From Brucella rhizosphaerae (lineage in GTDB: Bacteria; Pseudomonadota; Alphaproteobacteria; Rhizobiales; Rhizobiaceae), in the NCBI RefSeq assembly GCF_002252475.1, contig NZ_NNRK01000022.1:124001-188000 (forward strand): 64,000 bases of DNA, read 5' to 3'. The notes beneath the pieces were generated by a model. The model searched no databases. It was not told the DNA's origin and saw only the letters and a list, made by a program, of their open reading frames with translations. This document shows positions 9,675-18,406 of this stretch, in pieces; positions within the stretch are counted from its first letter, which is position 1, and each line of letters opens with the position of its first letter. A program made the translations under genes and the position numbers.

Positions 9675-10624
9675 CGGCTGCCTCCTGTCGAAAGGCGCGG
9701 ATCGATGAACCCGTAGACCAGATCGACAACGAAATTAACCGCAATGACGGAAGCGGCGAGCATTGTCACCAAGGATTGCACGGTAATGAGATCGCGTTGC
9801 GCAATCGCCTGAAAGACCAGTCTTCCGAGGCCGGGGAGATTGAAGACATTTTCGATAATGATGGTTCCTGCGAGCAGAAATGAGAATTGCAGGCCGATAA
9901 TGGTGACAACCGGGATCAGCGCATTGGGCACGGCATGACGCCAGAGGGCCGCCCTGCGAGTAAGCCCCTTGGCACGCGCGGTACGCACGAAATCTTCGCC
10001 CAGTGTTTCAATAACGGCCGAGCGGGTGACGCGGGCGAGAATTGCGGCAAGCGGCATGGCAAGCGCCAGCGCAGGCAGAAATAGCGAACGGATGCCAATC
10101 CAGAAGCCATTTTCCCATCCGGCAAAGCCTGATGCTGGGAACCAGCCGAGCTGCAGTGCAAACAGAAGAATTAACAGCAATCCGAGCCAAAAATTGGGGA
10201 TCGCGACACCGACCTGTGCGACACCCATCGAAAGTATATCACCCGTCTTGCCGCGCTTGGATGCCGCATAAACGCCAACAGGAATGGCTACGGCGACGGA
10301 CAGGATCATGGAAAGCAAAGCCAGCGGCAGCGTGACCATGATCCGCGGGCCCAGCAACTCGCTGATCGGCACGGAATAGGTATAACTCGTGCCGAAATCG
10401 CCTTTCAGAAACCCACCGATCCATGAGAGATAACGCCACCACAGCGGCTGATCGAGACCAAGCTGCTTATGAAGGGCGGCAAGCGTTTCAGGCTGAGCGT
10501 TGATGCCAAGGATGACTGCCGCGGGGTCGCCTGGCAGCACCTGCATGAGCAGAAAGACGATGACGGAGGCCGCAAGCGTCGTAAGCATGAGCGAGACTAA
10601 CCGCCCGGATATATAAGCCAGCAA
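9671..10624 (-). CDS. ABC transporter permease, DppB-like, with a TTG start
   Basis: The protein has the DppB fold: a first helix, then MQVLPGDPAAVILG, then the six-helix permease domain with the EAA-like loop (GEDFVRTARAKGLTRR). I set the start at a TTG at 10624, giving 317 residues, because AAGGAGGT lies five bases in front of it. The longer frame from an ATG at 10672 adds a Cys/Arg-rich leader unlike the family. It follows the substrate-binding protein gene after a gap with a strong hairpin, and overlaps the DppC-like gene by four bases. Confidence 0.9.
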   Translation of the reverse strand: MLAYISGRLVSLMLTTLAASVIVFLLMQVLPGDPAAVILGINAQPETLAALHKQLGLDQPLWWRYLSWIGGFLKGDFGTSYTYSVPISELLGPRIMVTLPLALLSMILSVAVAIPVGVYAASKRGKTGDILSMGVAQVGVAIPNFWLGLLLILLFALQLGWFPASGFAGWENGFWIGIRSLFLPALALAMPLAAILARVTRSAVIETLGEDFVRTARAKGLTRRAALWRHAVPNALIPVVTIIGLQFSFLLAGTIIIENVFNLPGLGRLVFQAIAQRDLITVQSLVTMLAASVIAVNFVVDLVYGFIDPRLSTGGSR

Positions 10625-10731
10625 AGCGACCTCCTTGAAGTGCTGGCGTCTGCCGCACACTCCGCATTCCATTCTTTACCGCGCCGCAGCCCCTTGATTA
10701 TTATCGCTGCACGGCCATTCAGGTGGTTTTA

Positions 10732-10777
10732 CGCGCATTTTTGTCCGAAAACCGTCTTACATTTTTCGGAACCCGCG
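10732..10777. repeat. Short palindromic repeat of the Brucella/Ochrobactrum type
   Basis: An imperfect palindrome with GTCCGAAAA on one arm and TTTTCGGAA on the other, bounded by CGCG. Its wording (fragments such as ATTTTTGTCCGAAAACCG) resembles the short palindromic repeats spread through genomes of this group, and related but diverged units occur at 15426, 16116, 30738 and 56275 in this window. It lies in the gap between the SBP and permease genes. Confidence 0.55.
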
Positions 10778-10782
10778 TGAAT

Positions 10783-10815
10783 ATCCGCCCCTGAACATGT
10801 GTGCCGGGGGCGGAT
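10783..10815 (-). promoter_or_regulatory. Hairpin after the substrate-binding protein gene
   Basis: ATCCGCCCC pairs perfectly with GGGGCGGAT across a 15-base loop. It lies just after the stop codon of the SBP gene and before the permease genes. No T-run follows on the minus strand, so it is more likely an RNA-stabilising or partial-termination element that keeps SBP expression above that of the permeases, as is common in binding-protein operons. Confidence 0.6.
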
Positions 10816-10821
10816 CAGTTT

Positions 10822-12300
10822 TCAGTTTTCCCAGTAAGCCTGTGTCAGATCATCAGCCGGGATCGGCATGTTCTTCCACAAACCTTTGACGTTCTTATTC
10901 CACACACCGATTTTTGGCAGCGCATAGAGGAAGATATTCGGCTCGTCAGCGGCAAGTTTTTCCTGCAGCTTCTTCACGAGTTCGAGCTGTTCTTCGTCAC
11001 TGCCGGCTTCGGCATAGGCCTTGTAGAGCGCCTTATATTCCGGGTTGTTGTAGTTGAAGTAGTATTTGTCGCGGGCATAGATATCGAGATCGCGTGCTTC
11101 TGTATGAGCAATGATCGTCGCATCGAAATCTGACCGCTTGAATACCTGATCGAGCCACTGAGCGAACTCTATCGGCACAAGATTGGCCTGAATGCCAACT
11201 TCTGCCAGCATGGCTGCAATAATCTCACCACCACGACGCGCATAGGCCGGAGGCGGCAGTGTTATCGTGATCGACGTGCCTGCTGGAACACCTGCCTCTT
11301 CCAGCAACTGCTTTGCCTTGGCCGGATCATACGGATATGTTTCCGACAGATCGACATAGCCCGGATCAACCGGCGCGTAATGCGAGCCAATTGGCGTACC
11401 AAAACCCGAATAAACGCCTTCGATCAGCGCTTTGCTGTCGATTGCATGAGCCAAAGCCTGACGCACCTTCACATTGTCGAACGGCGCTTTGGCATTGTTG
11501 AGTGAAAGCAGAACTTTGCCTGCAGTATCACCCACTTCCACCTGAAGCTTGTCATCACTCTTGAAGCGGCTGATCAGTTCAGGTGCCTGGAACATCGGGA
11601 AAACGTCGATGTCACCAGCAAGGATCGCAGCGGCAGCGGCCGATGGATCGCTCACAAAGCGAAAAGTGACTGCAGAGAGTTTTGCAGGTTCACCCCAATA
11701 ATCTGGATTGCGGTCAAGTTCGACGCGATCACCCTGCACCCAGCGTTTGAACTTGAACGGACCTGTGCCGACAGGCTTGGTGCGGTTTTCGGCTGCGGAA
11801 TTTGGTGCGACCATCACAGCATCGCCCCACCCCATATTGAACAGGAAGTTCGAGCTTGGGCGCCTGAGCGTGACAACCGCAGTCGCCGGGTCAGGACACT
11901 CGGTGCTGGCAATCGGCTCGAAAAGACCTTTTTGCGCGTTGGTGGAATCGGGCGCCACCGCACGCTCATAGGAGAACTTTACAACCGAGCAATCAAACGG
12001 CGTTCCGTCATGGAACTTCACGCCCTCGCGCAGCTTGAAAGTATAGGTCTTTTTATCATCGGAGACTGTCCAGCTTTCGGCCAATTGCGGCTTAACCGTA
12101 CCGTCTTCAACAATCCGCACCAGACCTTCATAAAGGTTGGCATAAGTAACCTGCCGGATACCGGCGGCTGCATTTGCCGTAGGATCAAGGCCCGGCGGTT
12201 CCAGCACTTCACCGACAACCAGTGTATCTTTTGCAAAGGCACCGTTGATCGATGCCAGCATGGCGGCAGTTATAAGTCCTGCCTTGAATAACTTACCCAT
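10822..12300 (-). CDS. ABC transporter substrate-binding protein, family 5 (DppA/OppA-like)
   Basis: The 492-residue precursor has a signal peptide with cleavage after AFA near residue 23, followed by the SBP_bac_5 domain: LYEGLVRIVEDGTVKPQLAE, FKLREGVKFHDGTPF and VRQALAHAIDSKALIEGVY are typical blocks. It acts in the periplasm and delivers its ligand to the DppB/C permeases. Family 5 proteins bind peptides, but also opines, glutathione, nickel chelates and other amides, so the ligand is open. The amidase, aldehyde dehydrogenase and SDR in the same operon suggest a non-peptide amide or an amino-alcohol derivative, which is inference only. Confidence 0.92.
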   Translation of the reverse strand: MGKLFKAGLITAAMLASINGAFAKDTLVVGEVLEPPGLDPTANAAAGIRQVTYANLYEGLVRIVEDGTVKPQLAESWTVSDDKKTYTFKLREGVKFHDGTPFDCSVVKFSYERAVAPDSTNAQKGLFEPIASTECPDPATAVVTLRRPSSNFLFNMGWGDAVMVAPNSAAENRTKPVGTGPFKFKRWVQGDRVELDRNPDYWGEPAKLSAVTFRFVSDPSAAAAAILAGDIDVFPMFQAPELISRFKSDDKLQVEVGDTAGKVLLSLNNAKAPFDNVKVRQALAHAIDSKALIEGVYSGFGTPIGSHYAPVDPGYVDLSETYPYDPAKAKQLLEEAGVPAGTSITITLPPPAYARRGGEIIAAMLAEVGIQANLVPIEFAQWLDQVFKRSDFDATIIAHTEARDLDIYARDKYYFNYNNPEYKALYKAYAEAGSDEEQLELVKKLQEKLAADEPNIFLYALPKIGVWNKNVKGLWKNMPIPADDLTQAYWEN

Positions 12301-12324
12301 AGCTCCCCTTTTCCCTCTTTTAAT

Positions 12325-13077
12325 TCAGATCGAGCGTCCGCCATCCACGTCGAGCGCAACCCCTGTAATCATAGAGGCTTGAGACGAACAAAGGAAAGCC
12401 GCAGCTTCAGCCAAATCATCAGGTTTCAACAGGCGGCCCATTGGAATGGAATCGCGGAATTTCTTGCGGATTTCCTCAGTGTCCTCACCCATAAAGGTGG
12501 TGAGAAGCGGCGTTTCGCCAGCAACCGGATTAAGCGCCACAACGCGAATTTTTGCCGGAGCCAGCTCAATAGCAAGCGCTTTGGTGACGGAAACAACCCA
12601 GCCTTTGGTGGCATTATACCAGGCGAGGTTAGGACGTGGCCGACCCGCTCCGGTCGACGCGACATTAAGAATGACGCCTTCGCCATTTTTCTTCATAAGC
12701 GGGATCAGCTTGCGCGTAGTCAGATAAATTCCGCGTACATTAACGCCAATAATACGGTCAAATTGTTCCGGGTCCACCAGTTCAGCACTTTGTGGCTTGT
12801 GACCAATACCTGCATTGTTGATCAGAATGTCGACTTTGCCGAATTTTGAAAGAGCTGCTTCAACGGCGGCATCGACATCCGCTTCCCTGGAAATATCGGC
12901 AGCAACACTGAGCGCCGCATCACCAATTTCCGCTGCAACACGGTCGGCACCAGCCTTATCGCGATCCACGACCACGACCTTTGCGCCGTCTGCTGCAAAG
13001 CGCTTCGCCATGCCTTCGCCAAATCCAGAACCGGCTCCCGTGATGAGCGCTACCTTACCCTTAAGCGACACTGTCAT
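12325..13077 (-). CDS. SDR family NAD(P)-dependent oxidoreductase
   Basis: The 250-residue classical short-chain dehydrogenase has the cofactor glycine motif TGAGSGFGEGM near residue 14, the structural NNAG motif near 89, the catalytic Ser in NVASTGAG near 142 and the YNATK pair near 155-159. It ends with the family's VDGGRSI. An acidic VVVDRDK after the second strand suggests preference for NAD over NADP. It should oxidise an alcohol to a ketone or aldehyde, or the reverse, in the pathway of this operon, directly upstream of the SBP gene and downstream of the aldehyde dehydrogenase. Confidence 0.9.
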   Translation of the reverse strand: MTVSLKGKVALITGAGSGFGEGMAKRFAADGAKVVVVDRDKAGADRVAAEIGDAALSVAADISREADVDAAVEAALSKFGKVDILINNAGIGHKPQSAELVDPEQFDRIIGVNVRGIYLTTRKLIPLMKKNGEGVILNVASTGAGRPRPNLAWYNATKGWVVSVTKALAIELAPAKIRVVALNPVAGETPLLTTFMGEDTEEIRKKFRDSIPMGRLLKPDDLAEAAAFLCSSQASMITGVALDVDGGRSI

Positions 13078-13102
13078 TCTCCCAAATGCGCATTCTAAAG
13101 TT

Positions 13103-14575
13103 TCATCCGTGATAGACCGAAATTGTTTTCAAGCTCGCAAAGCCGTAGAGCGCTTCAAAACCCTTCTCGCGACCATGACCGGACTTCTTCACGCCGCCGA
13201 ATGGCAATTCAATGCCGCCGCCAGCGCCATAATTATTGATGAACACCTGACCGGAATGGATCGCATGGGCGAGCCGGAACTGACGCCCGCCGTCGTTAGT
13301 CCAGATGCCGCACACAAGGCCGTAAGACGTTCCATTGGCAATGGCTATCGCTTCTTCTTCCGTATCGAACGGCAGGATGATCTGTACCGGACCAAAGATT
13401 TCTTCCTGCGCCAGACGATGATCGGCAGGAACGTCGCGGATCAGCGTCGGCAGAACATAAGCACCACCTTCTGGCGCGTTGTCGACAAGCACACCTTGCG
13501 CCGCGATGGCTAAACCATCTTCTTTCGCTACATCAAGATAGCCTTCGATGATTGCCTTCTGACGCTGCGAAACAACCGGACCAACTGACGGGTCATCGCC
13601 TGCCGGCCCAACTTTCAATGCGCGATAGCGTTCGCTCATGCGTGCCACAACATCTTCATAGATGCTGCGCTCGACCAGAATGCGCGAGGAGGCAGAGCAG
13701 GTCTGGCCCGCATTCTGAATGCCTGCATTCACGAGAAACGGAACCGCGCGCTCGATATCCGCATCAGCAAAGACGATCTGCGGCGACTTACCGCCCAGTT
13801 CAAGCGTAACAGGCACGGTGTTTTTCGCAGCCGCAGCCTGAATGAGTTCGCCGGTGCGAACCGAGCCTGTGAATGAAATATGATTGACGTCCGGATGTTC
13901 AGAGAGTGCCGCACCAGCCTCTGCACCAAGGCCGGTCACGATATTCAGAGCACCATTCGGAAGGCCCGCCTTTTCGGCAATCTTCGCAAATTCCAGTATG
14001 GTGAGACAGGCTTCCTCAGCAGGCTTCACCACCGCCGCGTTTCCCATGGCAAGTGCAGCACCTAGGCTGCGGCCAAGAATCTGCATTGGATAATTCCAAG
14101 GGATGATATGACCTGTCACACCATGCGGCTCATAGATCGAAAGCACGGTGAAGCCGTTCTGATAAGGCAGCGTATCGCCGTGCACCTTGTCGGCTGAGGC
14201 CCCGTAAAACTCAAAATAACGCGCCAGAGCAATCACATCGGCGCGGGCCTGCGTAACCGGCTTGCCGACATCTTTCGATTCAAGATCAGTGAGCAATTCG
14301 ACATTCTTGAGGACTTCCTGAGAAATACTATGAAGAATACGGCCACGTTCCGTCGCAGTTTTCTTGCCCCACTCACCGCTTAAGGCTGCGCGTGCTGCGG
14401 CCACGGCAAGATCGACGTCAGCCTTGTTACTGCGGGCAATCAGCGCAAGGTCATAGCCATTGGAAGGATTGCGCAAAGTGACATGATCGCCGCCCAGTGC
14501 GTCGCACCATTCACCATTGATGTAATTCCCATAGCGTAGCAAGCCTGCAGCTCCTGCCTTGTTTTCATGTCTCAT
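13103..14575 (-). CDS. Aldehyde dehydrogenase family protein
   Basis: From the ATG at 14575 the protein has 490 residues, the normal family length. It shows the NAD-binding FTGSVRTGELI motif, the general-base Glu in LELGGKSPQIVF, and the catalytic Cys in NAGQTCSASSRI, then EEIFGPVQII and PFGGVKKSGHGRE near the C-terminus. The longer frame to 14752 only adds sequence inside the GntR gene. It overlaps that gene by 11 bases. It should oxidise an aldehyde to a carboxylate with NAD(P), perhaps the product of the neighbouring SDR. Confidence 0.92.
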   Translation of the reverse strand: MRHENKAGAAGLLRYGNYINGEWCDALGGDHVTLRNPSNGYDLALIARSNKADVDLAVAAARAALSGEWGKKTATERGRILHSISQEVLKNVELLTDLESKDVGKPVTQARADVIALARYFEFYGASADKVHGDTLPYQNGFTVLSIYEPHGVTGHIIPWNYPMQILGRSLGAALAMGNAAVVKPAEEACLTILEFAKIAEKAGLPNGALNIVTGLGAEAGAALSEHPDVNHISFTGSVRTGELIQAAAAKNTVPVTLELGGKSPQIVFADADIERAVPFLVNAGIQNAGQTCSASSRILVERSIYEDVVARMSERYRALKVGPAGDDPSVGPVVSQRQKAIIEGYLDVAKEDGLAIAAQGVLVDNAPEGGAYVLPTLIRDVPADHRLAQEEIFGPVQIILPFDTEEEAIAIANGTSYGLVCGIWTNDGGRQFRLAHAIHSGQVFINNYGAGGGIELPFGGVKKSGHGREKGFEALYGFASLKTISVYHG

Positions 14576-15245
14576 TTTCAGTCTCCTGCAAAGGCATTTC
14601 AGCCTCCAGTCTTGCCATGGTTGCGCGGATATGCGCCCGCGCAAGCCGTTCGGCTTCTTCGCCATCGCGTGCGGCAATAGCTTCGACAATTGCGCCATGT
14701 TCGCGGATCGCGTCGCGCGCCCTGTCCACCGACAGTGAGAAGGATGGTGCAAATACCTGCGAAGTCATGCGCAATACCGGAACAAAGGCGATCAGCGAAG
14801 CATTGCCGGCGGTGTTCATAACCGCCATGTGAAAATCGACATTGGATTGAGTGTAGGCTTTCGGGTCCCACGGATCGACAACCGCACCCTGCCCTTCAAC
14901 ATGCGCACGCAACTTTGCGATATCCTCGTCAGTTGCTCGCTCAGCGGCAAAGCGCGCTGCAACACCATCCAGCACTTCACGAACGGCATAAGCATCAATG
15001 AGACGGGTAAGATCGGCAGAAGCCACGCGAACACCACGACCGGGCAGATGAACAACCAGCCCGTCACGCTCCAGAACACGCAAGGCCTCTCGCAACGGAG
15101 TACGGCTGATGCCAAACTCAGCGGCCATGTGTTCCTGTCGGAGTATCGCGCCCGGCGCATAGACGCCTGCATAGATTCGCTCACGAAGTGCCTCTGCAAC
15201 TTCGTCCAGCAAACGGGTCTGACTGCGCCATTCAAAAGCCGCCAA
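14565..15245 (-). CDS. GntR-family regulator, FadR/FCD type
   Basis: The 226-residue protein has an N-terminal winged helix (LRERIYAGVYAPGAILRQE, GISRTPLREALRVLERDGLV) and a C-terminal all-helical FCD domain from about residue 85, whose conserved Asp/His positions normally bind a metal and a carboxylate effector (NVDFHMAVMNTAGN includes one such His). It is the first gene of the minus-strand operon and overlaps the next gene by 11 bases. A palindrome inside its own promoter suggests autorepression that is relieved by the pathway substrate. Confidence 0.92.
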   Translation of the reverse strand: MAAFEWRSQTRLLDEVAEALRERIYAGVYAPGAILRQEHMAAEFGISRTPLREALRVLERDGLVVHLPGRGVRVASADLTRLIDAYAVREVLDGVAARFAAERATDEDIAKLRAHVEGQGAVVDPWDPKAYTQSNVDFHMAVMNTAGNASLIAFVPVLRMTSQVFAPSFSLSVDRARDAIREHGAIVEAIAARDGEEAERLARAHIRATMARLEAEMPLQETENET

Positions 15246-15272
15246 TAGAAAAGCCTCCCAACTTTTCTAGAC

Positions 15273-15300
15273 AGAATATCCTGGATACAAAATCAGTCAA
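15273..15300 (-). promoter_or_regulatory. Promoter with embedded palindrome in front of the GntR operon
   Basis: On the minus strand TTGACT (15300-15295) and TATTCT (15278-15273) form a sigma-70-like promoter with a 16-base spacer, ending about 28 bases before the GntR start codon. The spacer contains the perfect palindrome TATCC-A-GGATA (15277-15287). An operator inside the core promoter is a common arrangement for a GntR autorepressor. Binding is inferred, not shown. Confidence 0.6.
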
Positions 15301-15397
15301 TCCGAAATTTGACGGCATTTTTGAAAAGATTGAAGCCTGTTGGCAAACATTAATTCTGAAAAACAACCCGTACGCGAAACAAGGCGTAACAATATAC

Positions 15398-15424
15398 AAA
15401 ACGCCGCGACCAGCGCGGCGTTTC
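15398..15424 (-). terminator. Terminator of the ECF/phosphoribosyltransferase operon
   Basis: AACGCCGCG pairs with CGCGGCGTT over a five-base loop. Read on the minus strand the stem is followed by TTTTG. It lies about 30 bases beyond the stop codon of the phosphoribosyltransferase gene, the last gene of its operon. Confidence 0.85.
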
Positions 15425-15425
15425 A

Positions 15426-15465
15426 AGCATATCCCAAAAAGTGTGAAACGATTTTACAGGAAGCT
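15426..15465. repeat. Degenerate short palindromic repeat unit
   Basis: This unit shares AAAAGTGTGAAACG with the clearer repeat at 16116 and is bounded by AGC...GCT. It overlaps the last codons of the phosphoribosyltransferase gene, so the C-terminus of that protein may have been altered by the insertion. Confidence 0.5.
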
Positions 15466-16092
15466 ATCTGGAATAGGCTTCCACTCTCCATCCTGATTAT
15501 CGAACTGCGGAATGTGTGCGAGGCTGTGAAGTAGTTTCACATCATCGCCAAGCACTTCCTGCCAATCTTTGGCTTCGGTGAGAATGACCCCAATACCAAC
15601 GACTTCACCACCTGCTTTGCGCACCAGTTCGACCGAACCTTTGAGGCTTGAACCCGATGCAACGACGTCATCGACCACAACCACGCGCTTGCCTTCAAGC
15701 AGCGGGATTGCCTGACGGTCGAGAAGCAGACGCTGCTCACCTTTTGAAGTGATAGACGAGATTGTCTGTACCAGTGCATCGCCCAGATGGATCTTCGGTG
15801 ACTTTTGCAGGATGACATAATCATCAAGCCCAAGCGCCCGCGAGACTTCAATCGCCACAGGAATACCAAGCGTGGCAGCACCAACGATCACATCTGGCTT
15901 CAGCGGCGCAAGCTTTTCAGCTAGCTCCTTGCCCACATGCTCACCAAACCGCACACCGAGATCAATGACCATCATCAGCGAAATGGCGAAGTTCGAATTG
16001 ATCGGCACGATCGACAGATCGACCTTGCTGCCAGCCACATCGACGGTCCAAACCTGGCCGTTGCCAGAAAGTTTCGCGCTGTCATCAGTCAT
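15454..16092 (-). CDS. Purine/pyrimidine-type phosphoribosyltransferase
   Basis: The 212-residue protein has the PRPP-binding motif VVVVDDVVASGSSLKG near residue 138 and a type-I phosphoribosyltransferase core (PDVIVGAATLGIPVAIEVSRA, the loop around VILQKSPK). I start it at the ATG at 16092, with AAGGA upstream; a longer frame begins at 16128 inside a repeat. It should transfer phosphoribose from PRPP to a base in the cytosol. As the last gene after an ECF-type importer, it probably traps an imported nucleobase as nucleotide. I cannot tell adenine, xanthine or orotate specificity from the sequence. Confidence 0.82.
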   Translation of the reverse strand: MTDDSAKLSGNGQVWTVDVAGSKVDLSIVPINSNFAISLMMVIDLGVRFGEHVGKELAEKLAPLKPDVIVGAATLGIPVAIEVSRALGLDDYVILQKSPKIHLGDALVQTISSITSKGEQRLLLDRQAIPLLEGKRVVVVDDVVASGSSLKGSVELVRKAGGEVVGIGVILTEAKDWQEVLGDDVKLLHSLAHIPQFDNQDGEWKPIPDSFL

Positions 16093-16115
16093 CGTTTTGC
16101 ATCCTTGGAATTGAA

Positions 16116-16159
16116 GCATTTCCAGCAAAAGTGTGAAACGGTTTTGCGCCCGGAAATGC
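16116..16159. repeat. Short palindromic repeat (Bru-RS-like)
   Basis: GCATTTCC and GGAAATGC bracket a second inverted pair GCAAAA/TTTTGC around GTGTGAAACGG. The unit is about 44 bases and sits between the EcfT and phosphoribosyltransferase genes. This wording is characteristic of small dispersed palindromes in Brucella-like genomes. Confidence 0.7.
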
Positions 16160-16192
16160 GGGAAAACAAATAGTTAGAGCGGTTCCAACTAG

Positions 16193-16867
16193 TCATTTTT
16201 TGTCGGAACTGCTCTCAAGTCTCGATTCGACCAGCAAGCCGACGTTACGCCATGTGGTACGCTTGCGCTTGGTATCAAATCCATAAATGGCAAGAGAAAG
16301 CGAAATGGCGTGCGCCATGCGGATCGCCTGCACAAGAAGCGGCACCCCGCGTGCCAGTGCAAAGCGCAGACGCATGGGGAAAGAAACATCATCAATTTCC
16401 ATACCGCGCGCGCGTTGCGCATCTGCGATACGCTCGAAATCCTCACGCAACATTGGGATGATGCCAAAGGTGAGTGATAATACGAGCGTTACCATAGGCG
16501 GTAGACGTGCAGCACTGGCGGCGGCCAGAATGGAACCCGGCGTGCTGGTTTCCATCACGAAATAGAAGGCCGCGGTTGTCGTCACCAGACGTGCTGCCAT
16601 GCCTGCCGCGATAGGCAAAGTATCAACAAATGCCATACCTTGCAGCACGAGGTTAAGAATCCAGCTTGCCATGACAAGCAGCGTCAGAAGCACAGCTCCT
16701 TTGAGATAGCCACGAAGGCCCGGCACCTTGACCATCACCAGAAAACCCACGGTAGCCAACGCAAGCGGCAAACCATATTTCCAGCCCGGCACCAGCCATG
16801 CTGCGAGCATAACCAGAAATGCGGCTGCGAGTTTTACGAAGAAGTTCAGGTCATAAAAGATTTTCAT
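16193..16867 (-). CDS. ECF transporter transmembrane component (EcfT)
   Basis: From the ATG at 16867, which overlaps the ATPase stop codon (ATGA), the protein has 224 residues. It has about five hydrophobic segments and the EcfT coupling motif AQRARGMEIDD, whose Ala-Arg-Gly contacts the ATPases. The CbiQ/EcfT family works with two ATP-binding domains and a substrate-binding S protein to import vitamins or bases. All three parts are encoded here in one operon. Confidence 0.88.
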   Translation of the reverse strand: MKIFYDLNFFVKLAAAFLVMLAAWLVPGWKYGLPLALATVGFLVMVKVPGLRGYLKGAVLLTLLVMASWILNLVLQGMAFVDTLPIAAGMAARLVTTTAAFYFVMETSTPGSILAAASAARLPPMVTLVLSLTFGIIPMLREDFERIADAQRARGMEIDDVSFPMRLRFALARGVPLLVQAIRMAHAISLSLAIYGFDTKRKRTTWRNVGLLVESRLESSSDKK

Positions 16868-18390
16868 GCCGCTTCTCCGGTCTCGACAACACGCGGCTTT
16901 GGCCAGCCAAGCACACGATAGGCTTCCGAGCCCCACGATGCATCCACATCACCATCGAAAGTGACCTGGCCACGATCCAGGATCATGACGCGGGACGAAA
17001 CATCATCCACCAGCTCAAGGTCGTGAGAGATCAGCATCACAGCGCGGTTTTCAGCGAGAGCTGTTTCGAGAAACAGCTCCAGCATACGACGACCGTTAAG
17101 ATCACGCGCCAGTAGCGGTTCATCGAGAATTGCAACCGAAGCACCCGCCGCTTCTGCGCAAGCCAGACCAAGCAGAGCCTGCTGACGCGACGAGAGTGCA
17201 AACGGGTTGGTTTCCTCGTGCCCACCAAGGCCATATTTTTGCAAACATGCCGTCGCACGAGCAGTGACCGCATCGTCTTTTGGTGCGCGCGTTGCAGCGG
17301 TGATCGCAAAGACCACTTCTTCCAGAACAGTCATATTGAACAGAATACGGCGCATGTTCTGTGGCAGATAGGCAATAGAACGTGCCCGCTTTGCCGCCGT
17401 CCACTTGTCGGCGTTTTCGCCGCCAATGGTGATGGTGCCAGCCACGATCTTCTGAAGTCCCAGAACGGATTGAAACAACGTGGTTTTACCCGCACCATTT
17501 TTGCCGATCAGTGCAACAACTTCCCCGGCGCGAATTTCAAAATTCACGTTTTGCAGCACCGGCTGACCATCACGACGTTGAAGCTGTGTCTTGATGCCCG
17601 ACACTGAAACAAGCACCTTGCCATCGGCCTTTGTGCCAGCGAGACGTTGACGGATACCGACTGGCGGCAGAACGCCTGTATCTTCCCATGCTGCAGCATT
17701 GTTGATGATTTCGGAAAGCGGCACGAGAGGTGCGAGCTTTCCATCTTTGAGCAAACCGACATGTGTAACCACGGCTTGCAAAGATGCCGGATCTTGCTCG
17801 GCGATCAGAAGAGCCGGAATTTCTGCACCGAGCTTCTTCAAAACGCGCACAAGGCGCTGGCGTGCGGCTGGATCGAGGCCCGTAGTCGGCTCGTCAAGGA
17901 TGAGCAGTTTCGGTTCTGCGGCCAGTGCTGCAGCCATTGCAACCATCCGGCGCTCGCCGCCCGAAAGCGTCAGCACGCGACGTCCACGCAAAGCGTTTAG
18001 CTCCAGTTCATTCAGAAGATCGTCGATACGTGTACGGATGAGTTCTCTGGCAAAACCGCGATTTTCCAACGGAAAAGCGACCAGGTCTTCAACGCTCAGA
18101 TCCCATAGCTGGTCTTCAACATTCTGCGACACCACCCCGACCATGCTGAAGAGTTCGTCCTTTGGCATGGAGGACATTGGCTTGCCATTCAGCGATATAT
18201 CGCCAGCGAAAACCTGAGGCGTGATCAGACGCGGTACGATGCCGGATGCAGCGTTGAGCAGCGTGGTTTTGCCACTGCCGCCCGCGCCACAGATAAGAAG
18301 GCGTTCGCCATCACGAATATTCAGGCTGGCTTCGGCGATGCCCAAAACGGAATCGCCAAAACCTACTTTTACATTCTCTAACTGGAGCAC
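16864..18390 (-). CDS. ECF transporter ATPase with two fused nucleotide-binding domains
   Basis: The 508-residue protein joins two ABC domains. The first has Walker A GAGGSGKTTL, signature LSGGERRMVAMAAAL and Walker B LLILDEPTTGLD. The second has Walker A GKNGAGKTTLFQ and Walker B VAILDEPLLARD, but its signature reads LSSRQQAL, so one of the two composite ATP sites has a weak signature. Such asymmetry is common in ECF pairs. It lies between the S-component gene (upstream, 16-base gap) and EcfT (ATGA overlap). Confidence 0.9.
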   Translation of the reverse strand: MLQLENVKVGFGDSVLGIAEASLNIRDGERLLICGAGGSGKTTLLNAASGIVPRLITPQVFAGDISLNGKPMSSMPKDELFSMVGVVSQNVEDQLWDLSVEDLVAFPLENRGFARELIRTRIDDLLNELELNALRGRRVLTLSGGERRMVAMAAALAAEPKLLILDEPTTGLDPAARQRLVRVLKKLGAEIPALLIAEQDPASLQAVVTHVGLLKDGKLAPLVPLSEIINNAAAWEDTGVLPPVGIRQRLAGTKADGKVLVSVSGIKTQLQRRDGQPVLQNVNFEIRAGEVVALIGKNGAGKTTLFQSVLGLQKIVAGTITIGGENADKWTAAKRARSIAYLPQNMRRILFNMTVLEEVVFAITAATRAPKDDAVTARATACLQKYGLGGHEETNPFALSSRQQALLGLACAEAAGASVAILDEPLLARDLNGRRMLELFLETALAENRAVMLISHDLELVDDVSSRVMILDRGQVTFDGDVDASWGSEAYRVLGWPKPRVVETGEAA

Positions 18391-18406
18391 TTTTCTGGTC
18401 TCGCGA

